Below, piece after piece: positions 10,915 to 18,594 of a DNA stretch of 64,000 bases. A model generated the notes under the pieces. The model made no database searches. It was not told the origin of the DNA and saw nothing but the letters and a program-made list of their open reading frames with translations. The stretch's first letter is position 1. Each line of letters starts with the position of its first letter. The translations under genes were made by a program, and so were the position numbers. The stretch comes from JBNLAN01 sp050302175 (GTDB lineage Bacteria; Pseudomonadota; Zetaproteobacteria; Mariprofundales; Mariprofundaceae), in assembly GCA_050302175.1 (NCBI GenBank), contig JBNLAN010000030.1, forward strand, positions 57,372-121,371, in the 5' to 3' direction.

Positions 10915-12243
10915 TCAGGCTCCAAACTCTTCCTTGCGCAGCACCAGCACATTGTGCTCATCGATGGTATCCAGTGCGATAATGCGGCTGATCGCAGCCT
11001 GCATATTCCCTTCGGTGGTGTCGTGGGTCAGCATGATGATCGGCACATCATCTGTGGCGTGACGCTCCTTCTGCAGCACCGCTTCCAGGCTGATACGATG
11101 GTCGGCAAGGATGGTGGTGACAGCAGCAATCACGCCCGGACGATCCTTCACCATCAGGCGCAGATAGTATTCGCACTGGGCATCGGCCATCGGCAGTGTC
11201 GGAATGTCGCGGCGGGCGCTCTGCACAAACCCCATCGGCGGCGCCAGATGCGCAATACCGTGCGGGAAACCGCTGGCGATATCCATCACATCGGCAATCA
11301 CAGCCGAGGCGGTCGGGCGCTCCCCTGCCCCGCGCCCGAAAAACAGGGTCTGCTCAACGAAATCGCCGGTGATCTGCACGGCATTGTAGGAATCGGAAAC
11401 CTGCGCCAACTGTGCATCAAGCGGCACCAGCGTCGGATGCACTCGCATCTCAACTTTGCTGTCCCCATTTTCAGCCAAGTGCGGCTTGGCAATGCCCAGC
11501 AACTTAATCCGATATCCCAGCTCATGTGCCGAAGCAATATCCTCAGGGGTAATCTTCGAGATACCCTCGGTATAGACCTCATCGAATTTGATGGTCGATC
11601 CGAAGGCCATCGCAGCCAGAATGGAGAGCTTGTGGGCGGTATCGATGCCTTCAATGTCAAAAGTGGGATCGGCCTCGGCATAACCGAGCTGCTGTGCCTG
11701 TTTCAACACATCGGCAAATGCCAGCCCCTCGTTTTCCATCTTGGTCAGGATGTAGTTGCAGGTACCGTTGAGGATGCCGTAAATCGACTGAATACCGTTT
11801 GCAGCTAGCCCCTCACGCAGTGCCTTCATGCAGGGAATACCGCCACCGACAGCCGCCTCGAAACCGATCTGCAGCCCCTTTTCGGCCGCTAGCGGGAAAA
11901 GCTCCTCGCCATGCTTGGCGATCAGCGCCTTGTTTGCGGTCACTACATGCTTGCCGTTTTCCAGTGCGGTCTTCACGAAGGTGCGAGCCGGCTCGTAGCC
12001 ACCAATCAGCTCGATCACCACGTCGATATCATCCGCCTTGATCACTTCATTCACGTCAGCTGTTAATTCAACGCCAGAAAAGTCCAGACCGCGATCGCGC
12101 TTGATGTCGAGATCGCAGGCGCGGATCAATCGAACATTTTTGCCAAGACGGCGCGCGATGAGCTCGCCCTGCTCAATCAGGATACGGGCTGCTCCGATGC
12201 CAATGGTTCCAAGGCCCAGCAGCCCTACTCGCAATTCACTCAT
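10915..12243 (-). CDS. hom: Homoserine dehydrogenase
   Basis: Reduces aspartate semialdehyde to homoserine with NAD(P)H, the branch point to threonine and methionine. The 442-aa protein has the nucleotide-binding GLLGLGTIGIG at residues 8-18, the catalytic-domain signature ILNGTCNYILTKM near residue 175 followed by AEADPTFDIEGIDTAHKLSI, and a C-terminal ACT domain from about residue 355 (KDRPGVIAAVTTIL), which normally gives threonine feedback inhibition. It starts two bases after the aminotransferase stop and ends one base before thrC. Confidence 0.97.
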   Translation of the reverse strand: MSELRVGLLGLGTIGIGAARILIEQGELIARRLGKNVRLIRACDLDIKRDRGLDFSGVELTADVNEVIKADDIDVVIELIGGYEPARTFVKTALENGKHVVTANKALIAKHGEELFPLAAEKGLQIGFEAAVGGGIPCMKALREGLAANGIQSIYGILNGTCNYILTKMENEGLAFADVLKQAQQLGYAEADPTFDIEGIDTAHKLSILAAMAFGSTIKFDEVYTEGISKITPEDIASAHELGYRIKLLGIAKPHLAENGDSKVEMRVHPTLVPLDAQLAQVSDSYNAVQITGDFVEQTLFFGRGAGERPTASAVIADVMDIASGFPHGIAHLAPPMGFVQSARRDIPTLPMADAQCEYYLRLMVKDRPGVIAAVTTILADHRISLEAVLQKERHATDDVPIIMLTHDTTEGNMQAAISRIIALDTIDEHNVLVLRKEEFGA

Positions 12244-12244
12244 A

Positions 12245-13423
12245 TCATGCTCCGGCGTTCAGGAAGTTACGGATGTTACGCAACGCCTGACGGGATCGAT
12301 GTTCATTCTCGATCAGGGCAATACGCACGAACTGGTCACCATAGGAGCCAAAACCAATGCCAGGAGAGACGGCAACGCCCGCCTCGACCAGCATCTGCTT
12401 GGAAAATTCCAGCGAGCCCATTTCGCGGAAGGCCTCCGGAATCTCGGCCCAGATAAACATCGAGGCTTTCGGTTTCTCTGCCATCCAGCCCATTTTATGC
12501 AGGCCGTCGATCAGCACATCACGGCGTGACTGGTAAAGCCCGCGAATCTCGTCGACGCAATCCTGCGGGCCATTCAGGGCGGCACATGCTGCAATCTGCA
12601 GCGGCTGGAAAGTACCGTAGTCGAGGTAGGACTTGATCTTGGTCAGTGCACCCACCACATCGCGATTACCCACCATGAAACCAATGCGCCAGCCCGGCAT
12701 GTTGTAGGTCTTGGAGAGCGAATAGAACTCAACCGCCACATCCTTGGCTCCGGGTACCTGCAGGATGGAGGGGCACTGGTATCCATCGAAGGCGATCTCG
12801 GCATAGGCGATATCGGAGATAACGATCAGCTTGTTCTCGCGGGCGAAATCGACCAGCTTCACATAAAAGTCGAGATCGACCACCTGCGCTGTCGGATTGG
12901 ATGGAAAATTGCAGACAATCACCTTCGGACGCGGCCAGGAATCCTGCACCGCCTTCTGAATCTCCTCGAAATAATCGATATCCTTGCCCATCGGCACATG
13001 GCGAATATCGGCGCCGGCGATAATGAAGCCGTACGGATGGATCGGATAAGCCGGATTCGGGGTCAGGATCAAATCGCCTGGACTGGTAATGGCCACAGCC
13101 AGATGCGACAGCCCCTCTTTTGAGCCGATGGTGGCGATCGCCTCGGTCTCAGGATCGAGCTCAACATCAAACTTGCGCTTGTACCAGGCGCAGATTGCCT
13201 TGCGTAGCCCCGGAATCCCCTTGGATACTGAATAGCGGTGATTGCGCCCGTCCTGCACGGCTTCGATCAGTTTATCGACGATATGCTGCGGAGTTGGCTG
13301 GTCAGGGTTTCCCATGCCGAAGTCAATGATGTCATGACCTGCATGGCGCAGTTCCATCTTGAGCTTGTTGACGACAGCAAACACATAGGGTGGCAGACGT
13401 TTGATCTTTTCAAACTCGCGCAT
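12245..13423 (-). CDS. alaC: PLP aminotransferase, AlaC/LL-DAP-aminotransferase-like
   Basis: Fold-type I aminotransferase of 392 aa. It has DFGMGNPDQPTPQHIVD near residue 35, the conserved NFPSNPTAQ substrate loop about residue 173, and the PLP lysine in YSLSKTYNMPGWRIGF about residue 235. In many proteobacteria the gene immediately before hom in this family is AlaC (pyruvate-forming alanine or aspartate transaminase); the symbol is assigned on family and context, not activity. It opens the operon alaC-hom-thrC-(mutase-like)-uvrB behind a good sigma-70 promoter. Confidence 0.88.
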   Translation of the reverse strand: MREFEKIKRLPPYVFAVVNKLKMELRHAGHDIIDFGMGNPDQPTPQHIVDKLIEAVQDGRNHRYSVSKGIPGLRKAICAWYKRKFDVELDPETEAIATIGSKEGLSHLAVAITSPGDLILTPNPAYPIHPYGFIIAGADIRHVPMGKDIDYFEEIQKAVQDSWPRPKVIVCNFPSNPTAQVVDLDFYVKLVDFARENKLIVISDIAYAEIAFDGYQCPSILQVPGAKDVAVEFYSLSKTYNMPGWRIGFMVGNRDVVGALTKIKSYLDYGTFQPLQIAACAALNGPQDCVDEIRGLYQSRRDVLIDGLHKMGWMAEKPKASMFIWAEIPEAFREMGSLEFSKQMLVEAGVAVSPGIGFGSYGDQFVRIALIENEHRSRQALRNIRNFLNAGA

Positions 13424-13491
13424 GGCTCAGTGAAACTCCTGAAATAGATGCTGGTGAAAGGTGTGGAAGCAACAAACCCCAGAGCGCTGCG

Positions 13492-13520
13492 AGTTTAGGT
13501 AGCACTACCCCGGGGGTCAA
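13492..13520 (-). promoter_or_regulatory. Sigma-70 promoter for the alaC-hom-thrC-uvrB operon
   Basis: On the minus strand TTGACC (13520-13515), a 17-base spacer and TAAACT (13497-13492) lie about 70 bases before the alaC start. The spacing is ideal and each box has at most two mismatches to consensus. Confidence 0.65.
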
Positions 13521-13530
13521 GGAAAGCCAC

Positions 13531-13560
13531 AAAAAAACGCCGGCACTATGGCCGGCGTTT
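13531..13560 (-). terminator. Terminator of the petABC operon
   Basis: Arms AAACGCCGGC and GCCGGCGTTT with a short loop. On the minus strand the stem is followed by seven Ts. It lies 18 bases after the petC stop codon. Confidence 0.9.
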
Positions 13561-13578
13561 AAGTTGGTCAGAAAACAA

Positions 13579-14262
13579 TCAGTGCTTGATGTCTTTCCAG
13601 ACTTCTCGCTTCAGCAGGTAAAGCATTCCTGTTAGCAGCAGCAAGAAGATCATCACACCCCAACCGATTTTCTTGCGTTGCAGTTGATGAGGATCGGAAA
13701 CAAACACCAGGAAAGAAGCTACGGCACGCGCATCCTCTTCGAGTGTTGCTGTGTCGGCTTCATCATGACCGATCCAGGCCAGCGGATCTGGCATAGCAAC
13801 ACGTTTCCCGGGAAAGTATTCGTTATAGTTACCATAGTCGATCTTGCCTTCCGGGTCCTCGGAATAGCCAGTCAGGAGCGAATAGACATAACGGCCACCG
13901 CCGCGACGGCCATTGGCAATCACTGAAAGATCAGGCGGAACCTTGCCGTAGGCAGCAGATGCATCTTCAGGAGCAAGTTCAGTCTTCAGGCCATCCAGCA
14001 GCGCATTGGCGCCACGGAGCTCATCCACCTCTTCACGAGACAAACCAAGCTCAGGATAGTCCATCAAGCCGCGGTAGGTCAGATATTTGGCGGAGTGGCA
14101 GCCCATGCAGATATCGGTAAAAACGGTCAGCCCCTTGCGCAAAGTCTCCTGATCCAGAGAGATATCGACCTCTTTAAGGTGTTTCCCACCTTCGGATGCC
14201 TGAGCAAGACCTGGCAGCAGCGCGGCGATGAGCATGCTCGACGCAACAATCAGCTTTTTCAT
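13579..14262 (-). CDS. petC: Cytochrome c1 subunit of the bc1 complex
   Basis: Membrane-anchored haem c subunit that passes electrons from the Rieske protein to soluble cytochrome c. The 227-aa precursor has a cleavable signal (MKKLIVASSMLIAALLPGLAQA) and the haem motif CMGCH near residue 58. A YGKVPPDLSVIANGRRGG segment and a C-terminal membrane anchor (VMIFLLLLTGMLYLLKREVW) follow. I place the start at MKKLIVASS, one base after petB; a longer frame reaches back into petB. It is the last gene of petABC and is followed by a strong terminator. Confidence 0.94.
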   Translation of the reverse strand: MKKLIVASSMLIAALLPGLAQASEGGKHLKEVDISLDQETLRKGLTVFTDICMGCHSAKYLTYRGLMDYPELGLSREEVDELRGANALLDGLKTELAPEDASAAYGKVPPDLSVIANGRRGGGRYVYSLLTGYSEDPEGKIDYGNYNEYFPGKRVAMPDPLAWIGHDEADTATLEEDARAVASFLVFVSDPHQLQRKKIGWGVMIFLLLLTGMLYLLKREVWKDIKH

Positions 14263-14263
14263 A

Positions 14264-15481
14264 TCAGATCCCCTCCGGAAGTGGTTTGGTCTTCTCGAAC
14301 TTGTGCACCCAGGGCAGCGCAAAGAAGAACACGAAGTAATAGAGTGTCGCGCCACGTCCCAGCCAGGTCAGGGCCGGGGTCGGAGAGCTATGACCGCAGT
14401 AGCCCAGAATCAACACATCGACAAAGAACAGAATCACCATCATCTTGTAGACAGGGCGATAGCGAGCCGAACGCACCGGGCTGCGATTCAGCCATGGCAA
14501 CACAAACAGAATGGCCAGTGATGCCCCCATGGCGATCACACCGATCAGCTTGTCCGGAAACGAACGCAGAATGGTGTACCACGGCGTCAGGTACCAGACT
14601 GGTGCAATGTGTGCAGGCGTCTGCAGGTTGTTGGCCGGCACGTAGTTATCCACTTCGATGAAATAACCCCAGGCCTGAGGCTCGAAGAATACGAAGTAGC
14701 AGTAGCCCAGCAGGAACACACCCACACCGAATGCATCCTTGATGGTGTAGTACGGATGAAACGGAATGGTGTCCTTCTCGTGATCGATATCGATACCCTC
14801 AGGATTGTTCGAATGCACCACATGCAGGGCATGGATATGGCCACCTACAATGGCTGCCAGTAGCAGCGGGAACAGGTAGTGCAGCGAGAAGAAACGGTTC
14901 AGGGTTGGGTCACCTACTGCAAAGCCCCCGCGTAACAACTGGTTGATGATATCGCCCAGCACCGGAATGGCGCCGAAGAGGTTGGTGATCACAGTTGCGC
15001 CCCAGAACGACATCTGCCCCCAAGGCAGCAGATAACCGAAGAAGGCGGCACCCTGCATAATGAGCAGAATCACCACACCAATAATCCACAGGACTTCACG
15101 CGGATCCTTATAAGAGCCGTAGTAGAGGCCACGACCGATATGCATATAAACTACAACGAAAAAGGCGGAAGCACCGACCGCATGCATATAGCGGATCAGC
15201 CAGCCGAAATTCACATCACGCATAATACGTTCGACTGAATCGAAAGCCTGCGTATAGCCACCGAAAGTCGCCATTGCCGACGGCTTGTAATACATCGCCA
15301 GGAAGATGCCGGTCAGAATCTGCAGAACCAGCACCAGCAGTGCCAGCGAACCGAAGTTCCACATGTAGTTCAGATTCTTGGGTGCCGGATAATCCGTCAC
15401 ATGCTCGCGGATAATGCTGCCGATCTGTGTACGGGCATCAACCCACTTAAATAGAGCGCTATTCATGATTTTATCAATCAC
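14264..15481 (-). CDS. petB: Cytochrome b subunit of the bc1 complex (PVWY variant)
   Basis: Integral membrane subunit of 405 aa that binds the two b haems and both quinone sites. The haem histidines are in RYMHAVGASAFFVVVYMH (helix B) and PLLLAAIVGGHIHALHVVH (helix D). At the Qo site the normally conserved PEWY is replaced by PVWY (APVWYLTPWYTILRS, about residue 292); the codons read CCA GTC TGG TAC. It is the full-length single-polypeptide form with eight membrane helices. It is co-transcribed with petA and petC. Confidence 0.95.
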   Translation of the reverse strand: MIDKIMNSALFKWVDARTQIGSIIREHVTDYPAPKNLNYMWNFGSLALLVLVLQILTGIFLAMYYKPSAMATFGGYTQAFDSVERIMRDVNFGWLIRYMHAVGASAFFVVVYMHIGRGLYYGSYKDPREVLWIIGVVILLIMQGAAFFGYLLPWGQMSFWGATVITNLFGAIPVLGDIINQLLRGGFAVGDPTLNRFFSLHYLFPLLLAAIVGGHIHALHVVHSNNPEGIDIDHEKDTIPFHPYYTIKDAFGVGVFLLGYCYFVFFEPQAWGYFIEVDNYVPANNLQTPAHIAPVWYLTPWYTILRSFPDKLIGVIAMGASLAILFVLPWLNRSPVRSARYRPVYKMMVILFFVDVLILGYCGHSSPTPALTWLGRGATLYYFVFFFALPWVHKFEKTKPLPEGI

Positions 15482-15514
15482 ATTCCCCTCCCGAAATCAG
15501 GTAACTTTAGATGC

Positions 15515-16114
15515 TTAGCCGATTACAACGACCGAATCGGTCTTGTAATGGTATGGCATGACATGAAGGTTGTGCGGTGCGGGCGATCCATTGATCACAC
15601 GCGCCGACAGATCGTAGAACGAACCATGGCATGGGCAGTGCCAGCCACCCGCCCAGTCTGAAGGCACAGAATCTCCCCAGTCCTTTTGACCTGCGGTCGG
15701 CTTGAACAGCGGTATGCAGCCCAGATGGGTGCAGCTTGCCACCACGATCAGATACTCCGGCTTGATGGCGCGATATTTACGCTTCTCCGGCGTATCCATC
15801 CACTCGGCCTGCACTTCGTCGATAGCCTCGGAGTTGGGATCTTTGAGATTGTCGTCGTGGCCATCCACGCGAGCCAGCATATCCGCGGTGCGGTTCACCA
15901 CAAATACAGGCTTGCCCTGCCACTGAATAACAACTAGCTGGCCTTCGGTGACGGTCGATACATCAAATTCGGTTGTTGCCGCAGCCAGTGTATCGGCTGC
16001 AGGAAGCATGCTGCCAATGAAAGGCACTGCAGCGCCAGCAGCAGCAATACCGCCGAGGCCACCTGCGGCCACATAAAGAAAATTACGGCGCGATTGATCT
16101 GGTTGATCGTGCAT
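15515..16114 (-). CDS. petA: Rieske iron-sulfur subunit of the bc1 complex
   Basis: Carries the mobile 2Fe-2S centre that oxidises quinol at the Qo site. The 199-aa protein begins with a twin-arginine signal anchor (QSRRNFLYVAAGGLGG), and the cluster ligands are in CTHLGC and CPCHGSFYD (about residues 135 and 160). I start at MHDQPDQSRRN because GGAGGAGGG lies just before it; a frame start seven codons upstream would include that ribosome site. It is the first gene of petABC. Confidence 0.96.
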   Translation of the reverse strand: MHDQPDQSRRNFLYVAAGGLGGIAAAGAAVPFIGSMLPAADTLAAATTEFDVSTVTEGQLVVIQWQGKPVFVVNRTADMLARVDGHDDNLKDPNSEAIDEVQAEWMDTPEKRKYRAIKPEYLIVVASCTHLGCIPLFKPTAGQKDWGDSVPSDWAGGWHCPCHGSFYDLSARVINGSPAPHNLHVMPYHYKTDSVVVIG

Positions 16115-16149
16115 CCATCCCTCCTCCAAGGTCAAACTTTAACGTGGGC

Positions 16150-16179
16150 TATGTAACCAGCCTTTCCACTACGCGTCAA
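16150..16179 (-). promoter_or_regulatory. Candidate promoter of petABC
   Basis: On the minus strand TTGACG (16179-16174) and TACATA (16155-16150) are separated by 18 bases (or TTACAT by 17), some 35 bases before the petA start, in the gap after rpe. Confidence 0.5.
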
Positions 16180-16198
16180 GACGGCCATCACCCCAAAC

Positions 16199-16864
16199 TT
16201 AAACTTTCTCAGCAAGCCCCCTGAGCTCGCTGATCGCTGCGGTATAATCCGGCGTGTTATAGACCGCCGAACCAGCCACAAACGAATCAGCGCCTGCGCC
16301 GGAAACTTCTTCGATGGTCTTGGGACTCACCCCGCCATCCACATGCAGATACGCCTTGCTGCCCGCCTCATCCAGCATCTTGCGCGCTTCGGCAATCTTC
16401 GGTGTTACCGCATGAATATAAGACTGACCGCCGTAACCGGGATTCACGCTCATCAGCAACACCAGATCGGTGCAGTGCAAGACGTTCTGAATGGTTGAAA
16501 CTGGCGTGGATGGGCAGAGAGAAACACCAGCCTTGCAACCCAGTGAACGAATCAGCTGCAGGGTACGCTCAAGGTGAACGCACACTTCCTGATGCACGGT
16601 GATCATATCCGCACCCGCCTTGGCAAAGGCCTCTACCTGAGTTTCCGGGTGCATCACCATCAGGTGCACATCGAGCGGTTTTTTGGTGTGCGGACGAATC
16701 GCCTTGACGATGTTGTCGCCGATGGTGATCGGCGGCACGAAAGTGCCGTCCATGACATCGACATGGACCCAGTCGCAGCCGCCTTCGTCAATGGCGCGAA
16801 TCTCTTTTTCCAGGTTGGCGAAGTCCGCCGAAAGAATGGATGGTGCAATGTGTACTTTTTTCAT
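16199..16864 (-). CDS. rpe: Ribulose-phosphate 3-epimerase
   Basis: Interconverts ribulose-5-phosphate and xylulose-5-phosphate in the pentose phosphate and Calvin cycles. The 221-aa TIM barrel shows the family blocks APSILSADFANLEKEI, WVHVDVMDGTFVPP (metal His and catalytic Asp, about residues 32-45), HLMV, MSVNPGYGGQ (about residue 140) and the closing phosphate site HVDGGVS. It follows the haem lipoprotein gene by 30 bases, and may be the last gene transcribed with the sdh operon. Enzyme identity is certain; use in CO2 fixation cannot be told from this window. Confidence 0.96.
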   Translation of the reverse strand: MKKVHIAPSILSADFANLEKEIRAIDEGGCDWVHVDVMDGTFVPPITIGDNIVKAIRPHTKKPLDVHLMVMHPETQVEAFAKAGADMITVHQEVCVHLERTLQLIRSLGCKAGVSLCPSTPVSTIQNVLHCTDLVLLMSVNPGYGGQSYIHAVTPKIAEARKMLDEAGSKAYLHVDGGVSPKTIEEVSGAGADSFVAGSAVYNTPDYTAAISELRGLAEKV

Positions 16865-16894
16865 AGGGACGGATTTATATCTTCGACCCCGCTC

Positions 16895-17671
16895 TTAGTC
16901 CAGCGATAATAACCATCCCTGAAGTGCGCGAATTTGCGATTCATCCAACGGGCCACCCTCTTTTGTGGAAAAGCCCGGCATGTGCCGGCTACCGGTCCCG
17001 TTCTGTATGAGAGACAACAGAACGTCCGCATCCGGAAAACCGCGCAGCTTCGGCGCATACCCACCTTCGGCCTTCGCACCGTGACACATAGCGCACACGG
17101 CGGCATAGATATCCGCGCCACTCGTTTTCCCCTTGGCCGGGGTGAAATGGCAGGAGGCACATTCGCCGTCGAATATTCCCTTGAGCTTCATTTTCTCTGC
17201 ATGCGGGTTAGGGCGTACGGTGAGATGCAAAATGGCGGTCGCCACCTCTCCTCCACTGCCTTCGACCCGGATACTCTTGTTCACCATCTCCAGTTTGGCC
17301 GAAGTATCGATACTGACTTTCATACGCGTAAAACCGCCAGGCTCCAGCACCCGACTTTCGGGCTCAGCGGCAGTACAGCCGCAGGAGGCCTCGACCTTGG
17401 TAATGAAAATGCTCTTATCGCTGCCATTACGCAACAACAGTTCGGCCTCGGCTTTTTCGCCCTCCAGCACCGACCCCATATCCAGCACTTCCGGCTGGAA
17501 ACTCAGTGCAGGCAGAGGTTGCTGAATGGGCGGATATTGAACGAAGGACTGCTGAACAGGAGCGGTCGTCATTTCATTGGAGGCAACCGCTGAAGGCGAC
17601 TCATTGCCTTGCTGGCAAGCTCCTAGCATGAGCGCAACAAAGGTGATTAAAACGATTCTCAGCCAAGCCAC
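16895..17671 (-). CDS. Lipoprotein with DUF1573 (immunoglobulin-like) domain fused to cytochrome c
   Basis: Exported 258-aa protein of unknown function. A signal peptide ends in the lipobox LMLGAC (Cys19). Residues about 55-150 form a DUF1573-type beta-sandwich (LDMGSVLEGEKAEAELLLRN, ASCGCTAAEP, SGGEVATAILHLTV). The C-terminal third has two haem c motifs, CASCH (171-175) and CAMCH (193-197), and a plausible axial Met in SRHMPGF, so one or two haems. It overlaps sdhE by 13 bases and lies in the sdh operon. An electron-carrier or assembly role near succinate dehydrogenase or the bc1 complex is inference from location. Confidence 0.75.
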   Translation of the reverse strand: MAWLRIVLITFVALMLGACQQGNESPSAVASNEMTTAPVQQSFVQYPPIQQPLPALSFQPEVLDMGSVLEGEKAEAELLLRNGSDKSIFITKVEASCGCTAAEPESRVLEPGGFTRMKVSIDTSAKLEMVNKSIRVEGSGGEVATAILHLTVRPNPHAEKMKLKGIFDGECASCHFTPAKGKTSGADIYAAVCAMCHGAKAEGGYAPKLRGFPDADVLLSLIQNGTGSRHMPGFSTKEGGPLDESQIRALQGWLLSLD

Positions 17672-17880
17672 GTACGCAATGCCTCTGGCAACTCTTTTTC
17701 TCCGTGCATCATCATCAGTAATTCCGGTGGCTCACTTGAAAGCAGAATTTGTAGCGCCGAGATAACCGCCGCATCGGTCGAATCATGCATGACAGGCTCC
17801 AGCGGTGCCAGCCATGCGTCGAGCTCCAGCATTCCCTGTCTCTTTAAACGGTATCTGAGTCGACGAACGTCGGCCTGCAA
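17659..17880 (-). CDS. sdhE: Succinate dehydrogenase flavinylation factor SdhE
   Basis: Small cytoplasmic factor (73 aa) that promotes covalent attachment of FAD to SdhA. The family block is RLRYRLKRQGMLELDAWLAP. The usual RGxxE motif reads QGMLE here: the conserved Gly and Glu are kept and the Arg is replaced by Gln. It starts three bases after the sdhB stop, the expected place for SdhE, and overlaps the following lipoprotein gene. Confidence 0.88.
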   Translation of the reverse strand: MQADVRRLRYRLKRQGMLELDAWLAPLEPVMHDSTDAAVISALQILLSSEPPELLMMMHGEKELPEALRTWLG

Positions 17881-17883
17881 CGA

Positions 17884-18594
17884 TCAGGACTCCCGGTCGA
17901 GCAGTGCCCGTTTGATGCCTGCAATGGCAGCCGTGGGGTTGAGCTCTTTCGGGCAGGCCTGCATGCAGTTCATAATCTGATGGCAACGATAGAGCTTGAA
18001 GGCATCGTTGAGCTGATCCAGGCGTTCACCAGTGGCATCATCACGCGAATCGGCAACCCAGCGTTCGGCCTGCAGCAGTGTGGCCGGACCCAGAAAACGA
18101 TCACCATTCCACCAGTACGACGGACATGCCGTGCTGCAGCAACCGCACAAAATACACTCATACAATCCATCAAGCTTCGCTCGCTCCTCAGGCAGCTGCA
18201 ACCGCTCATGCTCAGGCGTTGGCTTGCTGTTTTGAAGCCATGGTTTAATGGAGCGGTACTGTTCGAAGAAATGGACCATATCAACGACGAGATCGCGAAT
18301 CACCGGCATACTCGGTAGTGGCCGTATTTTGATCGGCTGCTTCAGCCCTGTCACCGGCGTAATGCAGGCAAGCCCGTTCACGCCATTGATATTCATACCA
18401 TCGGAGCCGCAGATACCTTCACCACAGGAACGCCGGAAAGTAAGCGAACCATCCTGTTCCCATTTAATGGTATGAAGCACCTCGAGCAGCATCATGCCCG
18501 GGCGTGTCACTGCCACCTCATACGCCTGCATATACGGCTTCTCGCCTTTTTCGGGGTCGTAGCGGAATATTTCCAGCTTAATGGTGGCAGGCAT
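17884..18594 (-). CDS. sdhB: Succinate dehydrogenase iron-sulfur subunit
   Basis: Carries electrons from FAD to quinone through three clusters. 2Fe-2S ligands are in RSCGEGICGSDG with a downstream Cys (NGLAC). 4Fe-4S ligands are in CILCGCCSTACP (about residue 150), and 3Fe-4S ligands in CHQIMNCMQACP near the C-terminus. The start MPATIKLEIFRYDP (236 aa) overlaps the sdhA stop by one base (TGATG); a longer frame into sdhA has no family support. Confidence 0.97.
   Translation of the reverse strand: MPATIKLEIFRYDPEKGEKPYMQAYEVAVTRPGMMLLEVLHTIKWEQDGSLTFRRSCGEGICGSDGMNINGVNGLACITPVTGLKQPIKIRPLPSMPVIRDLVVDMVHFFEQYRSIKPWLQNSKPTPEHERLQLPEERAKLDGLYECILCGCCSTACPSYWWNGDRFLGPATLLQAERWVADSRDDATGERLDQLNDAFKLYRCHQIMNCMQACPKELNPTAAIAGIKRALLDRES

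Noticed and set aside
9777..10982. 401-aa open frame on the plus strand opposite thrC
   Set aside because: A shadow of the threonine synthase gene; His/Arg-rich composition typical of antisense frames in GC-rich genes.
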